Shown piece by piece: positions 1 through 6,567 of a stretch of 19,258 nt of DNA. This stretch comes from JAGPFW01 sp964535155. Its GTDB lineage: Bacteria; Patescibacteriota; WWE3; UBA101185; UBA10185. The notes beneath the pieces are model-generated. The model was not told where the DNA came from and searched no databases. It was given only the letters and a program-made list of their open reading frames with translations. A program made the position numbers and the translations under genes. Positions within the stretch are counted from its first letter, which is position 1; each line of letters starts with the position of its first letter. The DNA lies in assembly GCA_964535155.1 (NCBI GenBank), contig CAZHSR010000013.1, forward strand, positions 1 through 19,258, read 5' to 3'.

Positions 1-1
1 A

Positions 2-370
2 AAAGCTGGATCTGATGTGGCCGCTTTGTCCGAGGCTTTGGGAAGGCTAATTTCGGGATGGTTAAGGCTTTCTAAAGACCCAACAAAGACAGTAAAGGAG
101 ATTATTGTGCAATTAATAGGAATTGGAGGAGCCAGAAGCGTTGGTTTTGGCAAAAATCGGGTGAGTTCCGTTCCTGATGCCGTTGCCAAGGTTTTAGCCG
201 ATGAGTATGGCATAACAGTTAGAGCTAATGGCGCAAATATAGTGGAAGAAGAAAAGCCTGAAGTTTCTGTCTTTTCTCATGCTGATGTTTGCCCCGAATG
301 TGGAAACACTTCTTTGGTTTTAGAGGAGGGTTGTTGTAAGTGTTATATCTGTGGCTTTAGTATGTGTTGA
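2..370 (+). CDS. nrdJ: Adenosylcobalamin-dependent (class II) ribonucleotide reductase, C-terminal fragment
   Basis: This is the 3' end of a gene whose frame is open to the left edge, so no start codon lies in the window. About 122 residues are visible. They carry the usual end of the B12-dependent reductase: a basic region ending in the IGGARSVGFG segment and a helical SSVPDAVAKVL stretch, an acidic linker, then a zinc-ribbon-like tail with Cys pairs CPEC, a GCCKC group, and CYICGFSMC at the very end. In this family the C-terminal cysteines re-reduce the active-site disulfide after each turnover of ribonucleotide to deoxyribonucleotide. The gene ends in TGA and is followed by a strong terminator. 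The assignment rests on the tail only, since the catalytic barrel is outside the window; a class II enzyme implies dependence on cobalamin, perhaps salvaged. Confidence 0.85.
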   Translation, partial: KAGSDVAALSEALGRLISGWLRLSKDPTKTVKEIIVQLIGIGGARSVGFGKNRVSSVPDAVAKVLADEYGITVRANGANIVEEEKPEVSVFSHADVCPECGNTSLVLEEGCCKCYICGFSMC

Positions 371-402
371 AGAAGTAGGCAACTTTTAGTTTATCCAAAA
401 CG

Positions 403-433
403 AAAGCTAAGTGTTTAGGCACTTAGCTTTTTT
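403..433 (+). terminator. Rho-independent terminator of nrdJ
   Basis: A perfect 11-bp stem (AAAGCTAAGTG at 403-413 pairing with CACTTAGCTTT at 420-430) with a 6-base loop is followed by a run of T to 433. It lies 33 bases after the nrdJ stop. The A-rich left arm gives a T run on the other strand too, so it may also stop transcripts from the minus-strand gene that ends at 436. Confidence 0.85.
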
Positions 434-435
434 GG

Positions 436-705
436 TTATTTAAAAACCTTGGAAAACGTATTTCCCACATTTCCATTTAAGATTACGACTCGTTGTCCTT
501 GGCTCCTAATACAATGAAGCCACCCAGAAGTTTGAGGAGTATCGGGTAGAACAACGAAACCATATTTTCCCCTTGAATATGCACGGCAAGTTTTCTCTAG
601 GGTTCTGTACATGTCCACAATATCCCCCTTGCCCTTCATAAATGGAATAAGTTGCGCAATTTCTCTTCCTGTTTCAACATTTGGGCAGTAGATTAAAACC
701 CTCAT
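436..705 (-). CDS. Small protein of unknown function (89 aa)
   Basis: I do not recognise this protein. It starts with a hydrophobic strand (MRVLIYC), followed by alternating helix and strand-like segments and a second hydrophobic strand (GFVVLPD) and a third (RVVILNGN), a pattern compatible with a small Rossmann or CheY-like alpha/beta fold, but the acidic pocket of a receiver domain is not evident. It has no signal peptide or membrane segment. The start is supported by an unusually strong purine-rich Shine-Dalgarno (GGAGGAGGAG, 708-718 on the opposite strand). It lies 38 bases downstream of the alpha-glucan phosphorylase on the same strand, so the two are probably co-transcribed. It might be a regulatory partner of that enzyme, but nothing in the sequence proves it. 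Confidence 0.7.
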   Translation of the reverse strand: MRVLIYCPNVETGREIAQLIPFMKGKGDIVDMYRTLEKTCRAYSRGKYGFVVLPDTPQTSGWLHCIRSQGQRVVILNGNVGNTFSKVFK

Positions 706-743
706 TTCTCCTCCTCCTATTTTGATGTCAAAGATTTCTTTTG

Positions 744-2363
744 CTATGCATCATATGCTCTATGCTTATATTCATGCAACATCCGTGTGGAATTGAAAAA
801 TGACCCATTTAGCATAATGGTTTTCCTCATTAAATTTCGCCATGCATCAGGTTTTTTATAAAACATTGGAATAACCTCTTTCTCCAGCAAGTCGTATAAA
901 TCATCTGGAGTAGGGAAGGACCAGCCTGTTTCTCCTTCTATACAGCCTTCTTCCCACCACCCATCGCGTACGCTTAGATGGGGAACTCCATTTAAAGCGC
1001 ATTTCATTCCGCTGGTCCCTGAAGCCTCATGAGGAGGCTCGGGAGTATTTAGCCACACATCCACTCCAGCGGTGATAAGCCCGCCTAAATACATGTCATA
1101 ATTTTCTAAATATGCCATTTTAATCTTCCCATCAATTGTATTTCCCATTTCTAAAATTTTTGTAATCAGCTCTTTTCCCTCTGTATCTTTTGGATGAGCC
1201 TTGCCCCCAAAAATAATTTGAATCGGTCCCACAAGTTCCGCAATGGTCTTCAGGCGTTCTACATCAGCAAACAAAAAGTCTGGTCTTTTATAAGCGGTAA
1301 ATCTCCTCGCCCATCCCATTGTAAAAAAGTCATAATCCATTCCTGCGTTTGTATGCGCGTTTGTATAATCAATAATTCTCCTTTTTGCAGCAACATGAGC
1401 TTCCCAAAGTTCACTTAAGCTAATATTAGAAACATATCTTAATGAATACGGGTCTTCTCTCCAGTGATGAATATACTTGTCAAAAAGTGCCGCAAATGAA
1501 GGGCTTACCCATGTAGGTGCATGCACGCCATTTGTAATTGAGTGGATGGGATAATTTGGAAACATGGTCTTGGAAACTTCGGTATGTTTTTGGGAGACTC
1601 CATTAATATAACCGCTGTAGTAAAGAGCAAGAGAGGTCATATTTAAGGTTTTCTCATCATGAAATTCTCGTGGAAGAATTGCAAAGAGTTCTGGTTCCAG
1701 CATATCCTCTACTAAACTAATGGAAAATTTGTCATGTCCTGCGGGAACTGGAGTATGTGTTGTAAAAATGCACATTTCTTTAACCTTTTCTGTTTCCTTA
1801 ATTTTTTGGCTTAATTCCAGTGACAAAAACGCAGAATGACCCTCATTTAGGTGATATTTTAGTAAATTTGGAAAGCCTAGTTCTTTTAGCATTCTAACGC
1901 CACCAATTCCCAAAATTATTTCTTGACCTAGTCTATATTCTGGGCCGTCCCCATATAAATCATTGGAAAGTGTACGCATCTCGGGAGAATTCTCTTCAAA
2001 ATCAGTATGCAAAAAGATTACAGGAACAATGTCATTATGGACGCCTTTAATTTCGTATTTCCATGCGCCAACAATAACTTCCTCTCCTTTAATTGTTACT
2101 TTTACTTTTTCTGTGAGGGGAGTCAAAAAGTCGTCAACACTCCAAGACATGGGGCTTTCTACTTGTTGATGGTCGTCAATATCTTGGAAAAAGTAGCCGT
2201 TTTTGGCTAAAAGTGTAACTCCAATCATAGGGAATCCGCTGTCAGCCGCTGTTTTTAATGTGTCTCCTGCAAGGATTCCAAGTCCGCCTGAGTAGGTGGG
2301 AATTTTGGCAGTAAGGCCTACTTCCATGGAGAAGTATGCGTATTTTGTTTCTTCATGGTTCAT
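744..2363 (-). CDS. glgP: Alpha-glucan (glycogen/maltodextrin) phosphorylase, short form
   Basis: GT35-family enzyme that releases glucose 1-phosphate from alpha-1,4-glucan using phosphate and PLP, in the cytoplasm. The N-terminus shows the YFSMEVGL and YSGGLGILAGD segments of bacterial and archaeal alpha-glucan phosphorylases, and LNEGHSAFL and FTTHTPVPAGHD follow. Near the C-terminus, EASGTSGMK carries the PLP-binding lysine (about K454), followed by ALNGVPHLSVRDGWW. At 539 aa it is well below the roughly 800 aa of classical phosphorylases but complete at both ends. The start at 2363 is chosen because a -10 box lies six bases upstream. It heads a two-gene unit with the 89-aa protein. No glycogen synthase or branching enzyme is in the window. 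Confidence 0.93.
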   Translation of the reverse strand: MNHEETKYAYFSMEVGLTAKIPTYSGGLGILAGDTLKTAADSGFPMIGVTLLAKNGYFFQDIDDHQQVESPMSWSVDDFLTPLTEKVKVTIKGEEVIVGAWKYEIKGVHNDIVPVIFLHTDFEENSPEMRTLSNDLYGDGPEYRLGQEIILGIGGVRMLKELGFPNLLKYHLNEGHSAFLSLELSQKIKETEKVKEMCIFTTHTPVPAGHDKFSISLVEDMLEPELFAILPREFHDEKTLNMTSLALYYSGYINGVSQKHTEVSKTMFPNYPIHSITNGVHAPTWVSPSFAALFDKYIHHWREDPYSLRYVSNISLSELWEAHVAAKRRIIDYTNAHTNAGMDYDFFTMGWARRFTAYKRPDFLFADVERLKTIAELVGPIQIIFGGKAHPKDTEGKELITKILEMGNTIDGKIKMAYLENYDMYLGGLITAGVDVWLNTPEPPHEASGTSGMKCALNGVPHLSVRDGWWEEGCIEGETGWSFPTPDDLYDLLEKEVIPMFYKKPDAWRNLMRKTIMLNGSFFNSTRMLHEYKHRAYDA

Positions 2364-2396
2364 ATTTTAAGTATAGCAGATGGTGAGTTTGTTCAA
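2364..2396 (-). promoter_or_regulatory. Leaderless-type promoter of glgP
   Basis: On the minus strand TTGAAC (2391-2396) and TATACT (2370-2375) are 15 bases apart, and the ATG follows six bases after the -10 box. This would place the transcription start at or next to the start codon. There is no Shine-Dalgarno. The 15-base spacer is short of the ideal 17. Confidence 0.5.
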
Positions 2397-2398
2397 TA

Positions 2399-2473
2399 TG
2401 GTGACCCCACGGGGAGTCGAACCCCGGTTACCAGGTTGAAAACCTGGTGTCCTAACCGTTAGACGATGGGGCC
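2399..2473 (-). tRNA. tRNA-Glu (anticodon TTC)
   Basis: A complete cloverleaf on the minus strand: acceptor GGCCCCA pairs with TGGGGTC, anticodon stem CCAGG/CCTGG holds the loop TTTTCAA with anticodon TTC, and the T arm has CGGGG/CCCCG around TTCGACT. The discriminator is A, and CCA is encoded at 2401-2399. It lies immediately upstream of the glgP promoter, same strand. Confidence 0.96.
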
Positions 2474-2523
2474 CCGTTAATTCGATGGGGCGGTAGCTCT
2501 ACAGACTCAAAAGCCAAGACATT

Positions 2524-2570
2524 TTATCATAAACCCCTTAACTTTGGTAAAATAGTCTTGTTACAAAGGA
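2524..2570 (+). promoter_or_regulatory. Promoter and ribosome binding site of the solute-binding protein gene
   Basis: TTATCA (2524-2529) and TAAAAT (2548-2553) are 18 bases apart. An AAAGGA (2565-2570) lies five bases before the ATG at 2576. The Shine-Dalgarno decides for this ATG over an upstream in-frame TTG at 2558, which has no ribosome binding site. Confidence 0.5.
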
Positions 2571-2575
2571 ATTTA

Positions 2576-4003
2576 ATGCAAAACCTACTTAGACTAACCA
2601 TATTTTACATAAGTGCCTTTATTATTTCTACTTTTCCTTCCACCACCCACACCGAAGGGGTGACAGGCCAACCTCAATCCTTTTTCCCTAGCCAAGCGGA
2701 ATCTCAAACGGACAAAACCATTTCTCACCTTATCTACAGGGGTTTATTTAAATACGACCCAAATGGCGACCTTATCCCAGATTTAGCAGAAAAGTGGGAA
2801 ATTTCCAAAGACGGTTTAGCTTATACTGTTACATTAAAGCCAAATCAGTATTGGGCACATGGCGCGGAAATCACTTCGGATGATTTAATCTACACGGCTT
2901 TCAAGTTGCCAGAATTTTCGGATGTGGCTACAGATAAAATTGATACCTACACAGTTCGTTACATTTTGCCAAATAGATTTTCTCCATTTTTAAGCCTTTT
3001 GACCCTTGGAATAATGCCTGTTAATGCGGAAGAGACTCAAAATCCTTTAATGCCAATTTCTAATGGTGATTTTCAAGTGGTCTCGGTGCGAAGGGATGGC
3101 CCTGCAGTTAAGCAAATTGTTCTGCAAAATAAAGATAAAAAGGCAGGTTTTGAGAAATTGGTTTTTCGTTATTATTCCAATGAGGAGGAGCTTTTAGTTG
3201 CTGCAAAACTTGGGGAAATTGATTCCTTTGTTTTGTCTTATGCAACTCAGCTGGAAGGTTTTTCTTTGTTGCAAGCGCCTCAAACAAGCGTGTATTACTC
3301 TTTAATGTTTAATTTGGATAATCCAAAGTTTGAAGGTGATGACTTTAGACAAAAATTGGCAGAGGTTTTGCCAGTGGGAATTTTGTCGGAAAATTTAGGG
3401 ATTTCAACGCAAGGTGCTATTAGTTTTAGCTCGTTTACAAATGAGAAGCTAAAATATGACTTGTATAATCCCTCTTTTGTCCCAGAATTTTTGAATGAAG
3501 GAGTGAGCATTATTGTCCCAGATGTAAGGCACCAAAAGGCTTTGGCTAATGAAATTGCTAAAATTTGGGAAGAAAAGCTTGGATTAAGAGTTATTGTTTT
3601 GCCAATGGATCCAGATGGGATTAGAGAGTCCATTGTGCCTTCAAGGAATTTTGAGATTTTGTTGTATGGGCAACAAATAGGACGCGATCCCGATCGATAT
3701 GTGAACTGGCATTCTTCCCAAGTGGAATTTCCTGGGCTAAATATAACAGGCTTTGATCAGGTACGGGCAGATAGAGCCTTGGAAGAGGGTCGAAAGATTT
3801 TGGATGATGAAGAACGGGCAGTACATTATGATGATTTTCAGGCAAATATAATGGAGCATGTCCCCGCAATTTTTCTTTATCATCCGTTTTTGAATTATTT
3901 TGTGTCGCAAAGAGTGGAAGGGGTTGGTTTTGAAGGAAATTTGTTTAACCCATGGGATAGATTTGAGAAGTTTTCGGTTTGGACTAGGCGGTTTTTAAAT
4001 TAA
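2576..4003 (+). CDS. ABC transporter extracellular solute-binding protein, family 5 (oligopeptide type)
   Basis: About 475 aa. A hydrophobic N-terminal segment (about residues 4-18) acts as a signal peptide or membrane anchor; there is no lipobox cysteine, so it is not a typical lipoprotein. The mature part carries the family signature near its start: a THLIYRGL-like block (SHLIYRGLFKYD), LAEKWEISKDGLAYTVTLK, then a W-H-G and ITSDDLIYTAF segment, which are the landmarks of DppA/OppA-type proteins that bind peptides or similar ligands outside the membrane. The C-terminal half shows the usual Q-I-G-R-D-P and ALEEGRKILDDEERAVHYDDFQ region. No permease or ATPase genes flank it, so it is an orphan here. 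Start chosen by the Shine-Dalgarno AAAGGA; an upstream TTG would add six residues. Confidence 0.85.
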   Translation: MQNLLRLTIFYISAFIISTFPSTTHTEGVTGQPQSFFPSQAESQTDKTISHLIYRGLFKYDPNGDLIPDLAEKWEISKDGLAYTVTLKPNQYWAHGAEITSDDLIYTAFKLPEFSDVATDKIDTYTVRYILPNRFSPFLSLLTLGIMPVNAEETQNPLMPISNGDFQVVSVRRDGPAVKQIVLQNKDKKAGFEKLVFRYYSNEEELLVAAKLGEIDSFVLSYATQLEGFSLLQAPQTSVYYSLMFNLDNPKFEGDDFRQKLAEVLPVGILSENLGISTQGAISFSSFTNEKLKYDLYNPSFVPEFLNEGVSIIVPDVRHQKALANEIAKIWEEKLGLRVIVLPMDPDGIRESIVPSRNFEILLYGQQIGRDPDRYVNWHSSQVEFPGLNITGFDQVRADRALEEGRKILDDEERAVHYDDFQANIMEHVPAIFLYHPFLNYFVSQRVEGVGFEGNLFNPWDRFEKFSVWTRRFLN

Positions 4004-4026
4004 GATGTTATAATTGCCTTTGAAAA

Positions 4027-4048
4027 ATAGCCTTAGTTGGCTGTTTGG
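4027..4048 (+). terminator. Possible weak terminator after the solute-binding protein gene
   Basis: A 6-bp stem with one G-U pair (ATAGCC 4027-4032 with GGCTGT 4039-4044) and a 6-base loop is followed by a T-rich but interrupted tail. It lies between the stop at 4003 and tRNA-His. Confidence 0.35.
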
Positions 4049-4073
4049 TTTGGCTTTCTTGCAAACTTAATAT

Positions 4074-4151
4074 GGTGATTGTAGCTCAATTGGTTAGAGC
4101 ACCGCCCTGTGAAGGCGGGGGTTGAGGGTTCAAGTCCCTTCAGTCACCCCA
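4074..4151 (+). tRNA. tRNA-His (anticodon GTG)
   Basis: A complete cloverleaf with anticodon stem CCGCC/GGCGG around CTGTGAA (anticodon GTG). The histidine identity is confirmed by the extra G at position -1 (4074) opposite C73 (4148). Acceptor GTGATTG pairs with CAGTCAC, with one G-U pair; the T arm has GAGGG/CCCTT around TTCAAGT. CCA is encoded at 4149-4151. Its 3' end is duplicated 54 bases downstream. Confidence 0.96.
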
Positions 4152-4226
4152 AGCAAAATGCTTTGCATTTTGTTGGTTTGTCTGAATGGTAATTCAGTCA
4201 CCCCAAGAGTTTTCTTTCAGAAAACT
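4139..4226 (+). repeat. Duplicated tRNA-His 3' end, each copy followed by a hairpin
   Basis: The 15-base sequence TTCAGTCACCCCAAG occurs at 4139-4153 (end of the tRNA gene) and again at 4193-4207. Copy 1 is followed by a perfect 8-bp hairpin (CAAAATGC/GCATTTTG, 4154-4172), copy 2 by another perfect 8-bp hairpin (AGTTTTCT/AGAAAACT, 4208-4226) with a short T run. Duplicated tRNA 3' ends are the usual mark of integrase attachment sites, and the stretch beyond is decayed DNA. No integrase is visible, so this could also be a local duplication. Confidence 0.5.
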
Positions 4227-4312
4227 TTGGTTCCAACCACCTCCTAATGATACGGTACCGCATACCACGTAGTGTATGTGGTTTATGACATCCATTGAGA
4301 TCTTAAATATAA

Positions 4313-4560
4313 TCAGCCAGTCTAAAAGAAAGTTTTTTAACATCAAAGGATTTAGGTGCGTTAATTAATACAGAGTCAAAAATGTACTCTAGAGGATATA
4401 GTAAAGAGATTAGTTAATGGAAATATACTTACACAACTTGAAAGAGGTAAGTATTATGTTGCAAAAACGCAGGCATCCGATTTTGAGGTTACGCAATTTC
4501 TTTAGGTGCCTTCTTCTGTTTCGTTTGAGAAAATTCTTCAGAAGTTTTTTCCCTCATTTG
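4313..4560 (+). pseudogene. Remnant of an AbiEi-type antitoxin (winged-helix regulator)
   Basis: No intact frame exists, but joined frames read as the N-terminus of an AbiEi-family antitoxin. Frame one gives KDLGALINTESK up to about 4381; after a frameshift, the next gives TLEDIVKRLVNGNIL then TQLERGKYYVAKTQ, the winged-helix hallmark with its GKYYV wing. It runs into an in-frame TAG at 4503-4505 exactly where the family has FLY.PSYVSFE: here FL, stop, VPSSVSFE. After about 4520 similarity stops, so the C-terminal half is gone. In intact AbiE systems this protein represses the operon and counteracts the AbiEii nucleotidyltransferase toxin encoded next. The family call comes from motif recall. 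Confidence 0.6.
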
Positions 4561-4561
4561 A

Positions 4562-4831
4562 AAACATAGAGATCTTTATGATCTTTGGATATTGCAGGAA
4601 AATGGAGCAATTTTAGATGAAAAGTTAATTTCAAAAAAGCTAAGTTACTACAATGAAGTCTTTGATTCAAAGAAACTAGTAGAAAGGTTGAATGATTTCA
4701 CCAAAGAGGAGTTTATAACAGATTTTCGTCCCTATATTCCAATTACAGAACGCGACAAACTTGGTGATTTATTCGATTATGTCAAAGCCTATCTGACCAA
4801 AAGTTTAAGTACACGATTTCGTGTACTTTAG
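4562..4831 (+). pseudogene. Remnant of an AbiEii-type nucleotidyltransferase toxin (C-terminal part)
   Basis: The frame from 4562 has no start codon of its own and opens with RDLYDLWILQENGAILD, the conserved RDLYDLW block of AbiEii/AbiGii toxins. It continues for about 75 residues (KKLSYYNEVFDSKKLVERL, then the EEFITDFRPYIP region) to a TAG at 4831. The N-terminal half with the catalytic GSxxD nucleotidyltransferase motif is missing, so the product cannot be active. It follows directly on the AbiEi remnant, as expected if one deletion removed the C-terminus of the antitoxin and the N-terminus of the toxin. A TTG at 4592 could start a 79-aa frame, but I regard that as chance. Confidence 0.6.
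4807..4828 (+). repeat. Perfect 9-bp hairpin at the end of the AbiEii remnant
   Basis: AAGTACACG (4807-4815) pairs perfectly with CGTGTACTT (4820-4828) across a 4-base loop. It sits just before the TAG and encodes the last residues of the remnant. There is no proper T run, so it is at best a partial terminator. Confidence 0.45.
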
Positions 4832-4961
4832 AATAAATGCTGGTGCTATTAAAAACGAATTGTTAACCGCCGTACAATTGGCAAAAGCAAAAGAGGGATT
4901 TGTTTATTTAGACGAGGCGGATATGCGTGTCTAACGGCTTATTTTTAAGCATTTCTAGGAC
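4832..4961. other. Intergenic decayed stretch
   Basis: Nothing intact. On the plus strand one frame reads KNELLTAVQLAKAKEGFVYL then DEADMRV before a TAA at about 4932, which looks protein-like but has no start codon and no family I recognise. It is probably another gene fragment. Confidence 0.3.
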
Positions 4962-5246
4962 TTGTACTACAATATGAGCATGAAGACATACATACTCTTC
5001 CTTTTATTGCTGAATAGATTTGGGTGTCCTAAAAGAAAGCTGAAATCTCTATTTTCTAATTATATTGAATTCTTAATGCTAAAGGAGTCAAAAAACCAAG
5101 CAGAGAGTGTAATCAATCCCAAATTGCTGGAAATATGGGAGAAAATTCAGAAGGAGGCTACAGAGAAGTTTTGGAGAGACAGATATATTTATGAAGAATT
5201 CATCTCAGATTTAAAATCTTATGCGGTGACTTCTAAAGAGCCTTGA
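4962..5246 (+). CDS. Small uncertain protein or gene remnant (94 aa at most)
   Basis: I do not recognise it. The frame starts with a poor start codon and a hydrophobic stretch (about residues 7-18), which may be an accident: another frame over the same bases reads YEHEDIHTLPFIAE before a stop, suggesting a frameshifted older gene. The later part (about residues 50-94), rich in charged residues with EIWEKIQKEATEKFWRD and a YIYEEFISDLKSYA end, looks like genuine helical protein. There is no convincing Shine-Dalgarno. Its TGA stop overlaps the -35 box of the next gene's promoter. Given the pseudogenes on its left, I think it is the last piece of the decayed island; a real small gene is possible. 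Confidence 0.35.
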   Translation: MYYNMSMKTYILFLLLLNRFGCPKRKLKSLFSNYIEFLMLKESKNQAESVINPKLLEIWEKIQKEATEKFWRDRYIYEEFISDLKSYAVTSKEP

Positions 5247-5277
5247 CTATCCACATTATAGCCATTAACATTATCTA
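5243..5277 (+). promoter_or_regulatory. Near-consensus leaderless promoter of the Ppx/GppA fusion gene
   Basis: TTGACT (5243-5248), a 17-base spacer, TAACAT (5266-5271), then six bases to the ATG at 5278. This is the best promoter in the window and leaves no room for a Shine-Dalgarno, so the transcript should begin at or within a base or two of the start codon. Confidence 0.65.
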
Positions 5278-6543
5278 ATGCTAAAAAAATCTCAGGAAAA
5301 AATACTTCTTGATGTGGGTTCGTCGACCGTTAAAGTTTATAAACTTCTAGATGGTAATTTATCTCTAACCTTTTCAAGATCTTTGCCATTTAAAGAAAAC
5401 TTTTCTGAGGATGTTGGTATATCAGATGAGAATAAAACCCAATTATATGAACTTGTGTCCGAAATTCAAGACAGAAATAAAGACATCCCCATAAAAATAT
5501 ATGCTACAGCTCTGTTCAGAAAAATGACTCCTAAAGCAAGAGAATTGTTTATAGATGAATTTTATGAAAGGACTGGACTTTATTTTAATATTATAAGTCA
5601 AGACCTTGAAAGTTTTTATTTAGAACTAGCACTGGTAGGAAAATACCCAAAAAATGATAATGTTTTGCTGATTAACATAGGGGGTGGATCAACAGAGTTA
5701 GTGGTTATGTATGGTAAAGAAGCAATTGAGACAGTAAAATTGGATTTTGGAGTAGGAACTATTCTGAATGAATTCCCCAAAATAAATTCTACTCATTCTG
5801 AAATTTCGGCAGAAAATATTGTAGAAAAACTAAAAGAACGCCTACCCGCATTAGAAAACAAGGTTAGTACAGCATTTTATACGGGTGGGGAGTTATCCTA
5901 TATGAATGTAGCAAAGTACAACTTGCAACCTAATACATTATTTAAAGACCTTGATCACCCCAAGATAATTACAGCATCAGACTTTTTTTCAAGAAATAAG
6001 GATATTTTTTCAAAAATAACATTGGATACATTAAGGAATATGATGCCAGAGAATCCCAACTGGATGAATGGAGCAAGATCTTGTAGCGCATTAGCACAAG
6101 CAATTGTAGACAAATACAATATCAGTACAATAATTCCTTCAAATTCTAATTTAATAGATGGTGTAATTCGCCAAGAAGTTAGGTATGTTACATTAAGCGG
6201 GAGTTTTAGAAAACACCTTGATTACATTCTTGCTGTAAGAAAAGCCTTGGTAGATAAGGGCGTAAAGGTTTTAAGTCCCCAATTTACAGAACCTAAGAAT
6301 CCAGGAGATGAATTTGTAGTGTTTTCTGGTGAGGAAGGCAGAAGTCCCCTCCAATTGGAGCGGCATCATCTTGACTCTATTGACAATTCGGACGCATTAA
6401 TAGTGTGTTCAAAAGAGGGTTATGTGGGAGCTTCTGCTCTAATAGAAATTGGGTACGCCCAAGCATTAGGAAAAAGGATAATATTTACCGAAGCCCCTGA
6501 GGAGTTTATGCTTAAAACTTTACCTTCCGAAGTAGGATTATAA
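5278..6543 (+). CDS. Ppx/GppA-like phosphatase fused to a nucleoside 2-deoxyribosyltransferase-like domain
   Basis: A 421-aa two-domain protein. Residues about 8-302 are an actin-fold Ppx/GppA domain: LLDVGSSTVKVY at 10-21 (phosphate loop 1), ATALFRK at 76-82, NIGGGSTELVV at 133-143 (phosphate loop 2), and a late ARSCSALAQAIV block. Family members hydrolyse polyphosphate or pppGpp. Residues about 303-421 resemble nucleoside 2-deoxyribosyltransferases: VTLSGSF at the start, SDALIVC at 371-377, and GASALIEIGYAQALGKRI, where E390 is the likely catalytic glutamate. That fold cleaves or transfers N-glycosidic bonds of nucleosides or nucleotides. A near-consensus promoter precedes it, and it is followed 24 bases later by a DNA glycosylase gene on the same strand. 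Domain calls are firm; the substrate is unknown. Confidence 0.82.
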   Translation: MLKKSQEKILLDVGSSTVKVYKLLDGNLSLTFSRSLPFKENFSEDVGISDENKTQLYELVSEIQDRNKDIPIKIYATALFRKMTPKARELFIDEFYERTGLYFNIISQDLESFYLELALVGKYPKNDNVLLINIGGGSTELVVMYGKEAIETVKLDFGVGTILNEFPKINSTHSEISAENIVEKLKERLPALENKVSTAFYTGGELSYMNVAKYNLQPNTLFKDLDHPKIITASDFFSRNKDIFSKITLDTLRNMMPENPNWMNGARSCSALAQAIVDKYNISTIIPSNSNLIDGVIRQEVRYVTLSGSFRKHLDYILAVRKALVDKGVKVLSPQFTEPKNPGDEFVVFSGEEGRSPLQLERHHLDSIDNSDALIVCSKEGYVGASALIEIGYAQALGKRIIFTEAPEEFMLKTLPSEVGL

Positions 6544-6567
6544 AAATTATAGAATGTCGGGAATTTT

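Noticed and set aside
4154..4226. Possible start of a CRISPR or hairpin repeat array
   Set aside because: Only two units, with different hairpin sequences; the shared part is the tRNA 3' end. No CRISPR array is seen anywhere in the window.
4592..4831. A functional 79-aa gene starting at TTG 4592
   Set aside because: It begins in the middle of the conserved RDLYDLW block of AbiEii, so it is better read as the tail of a truncated gene.
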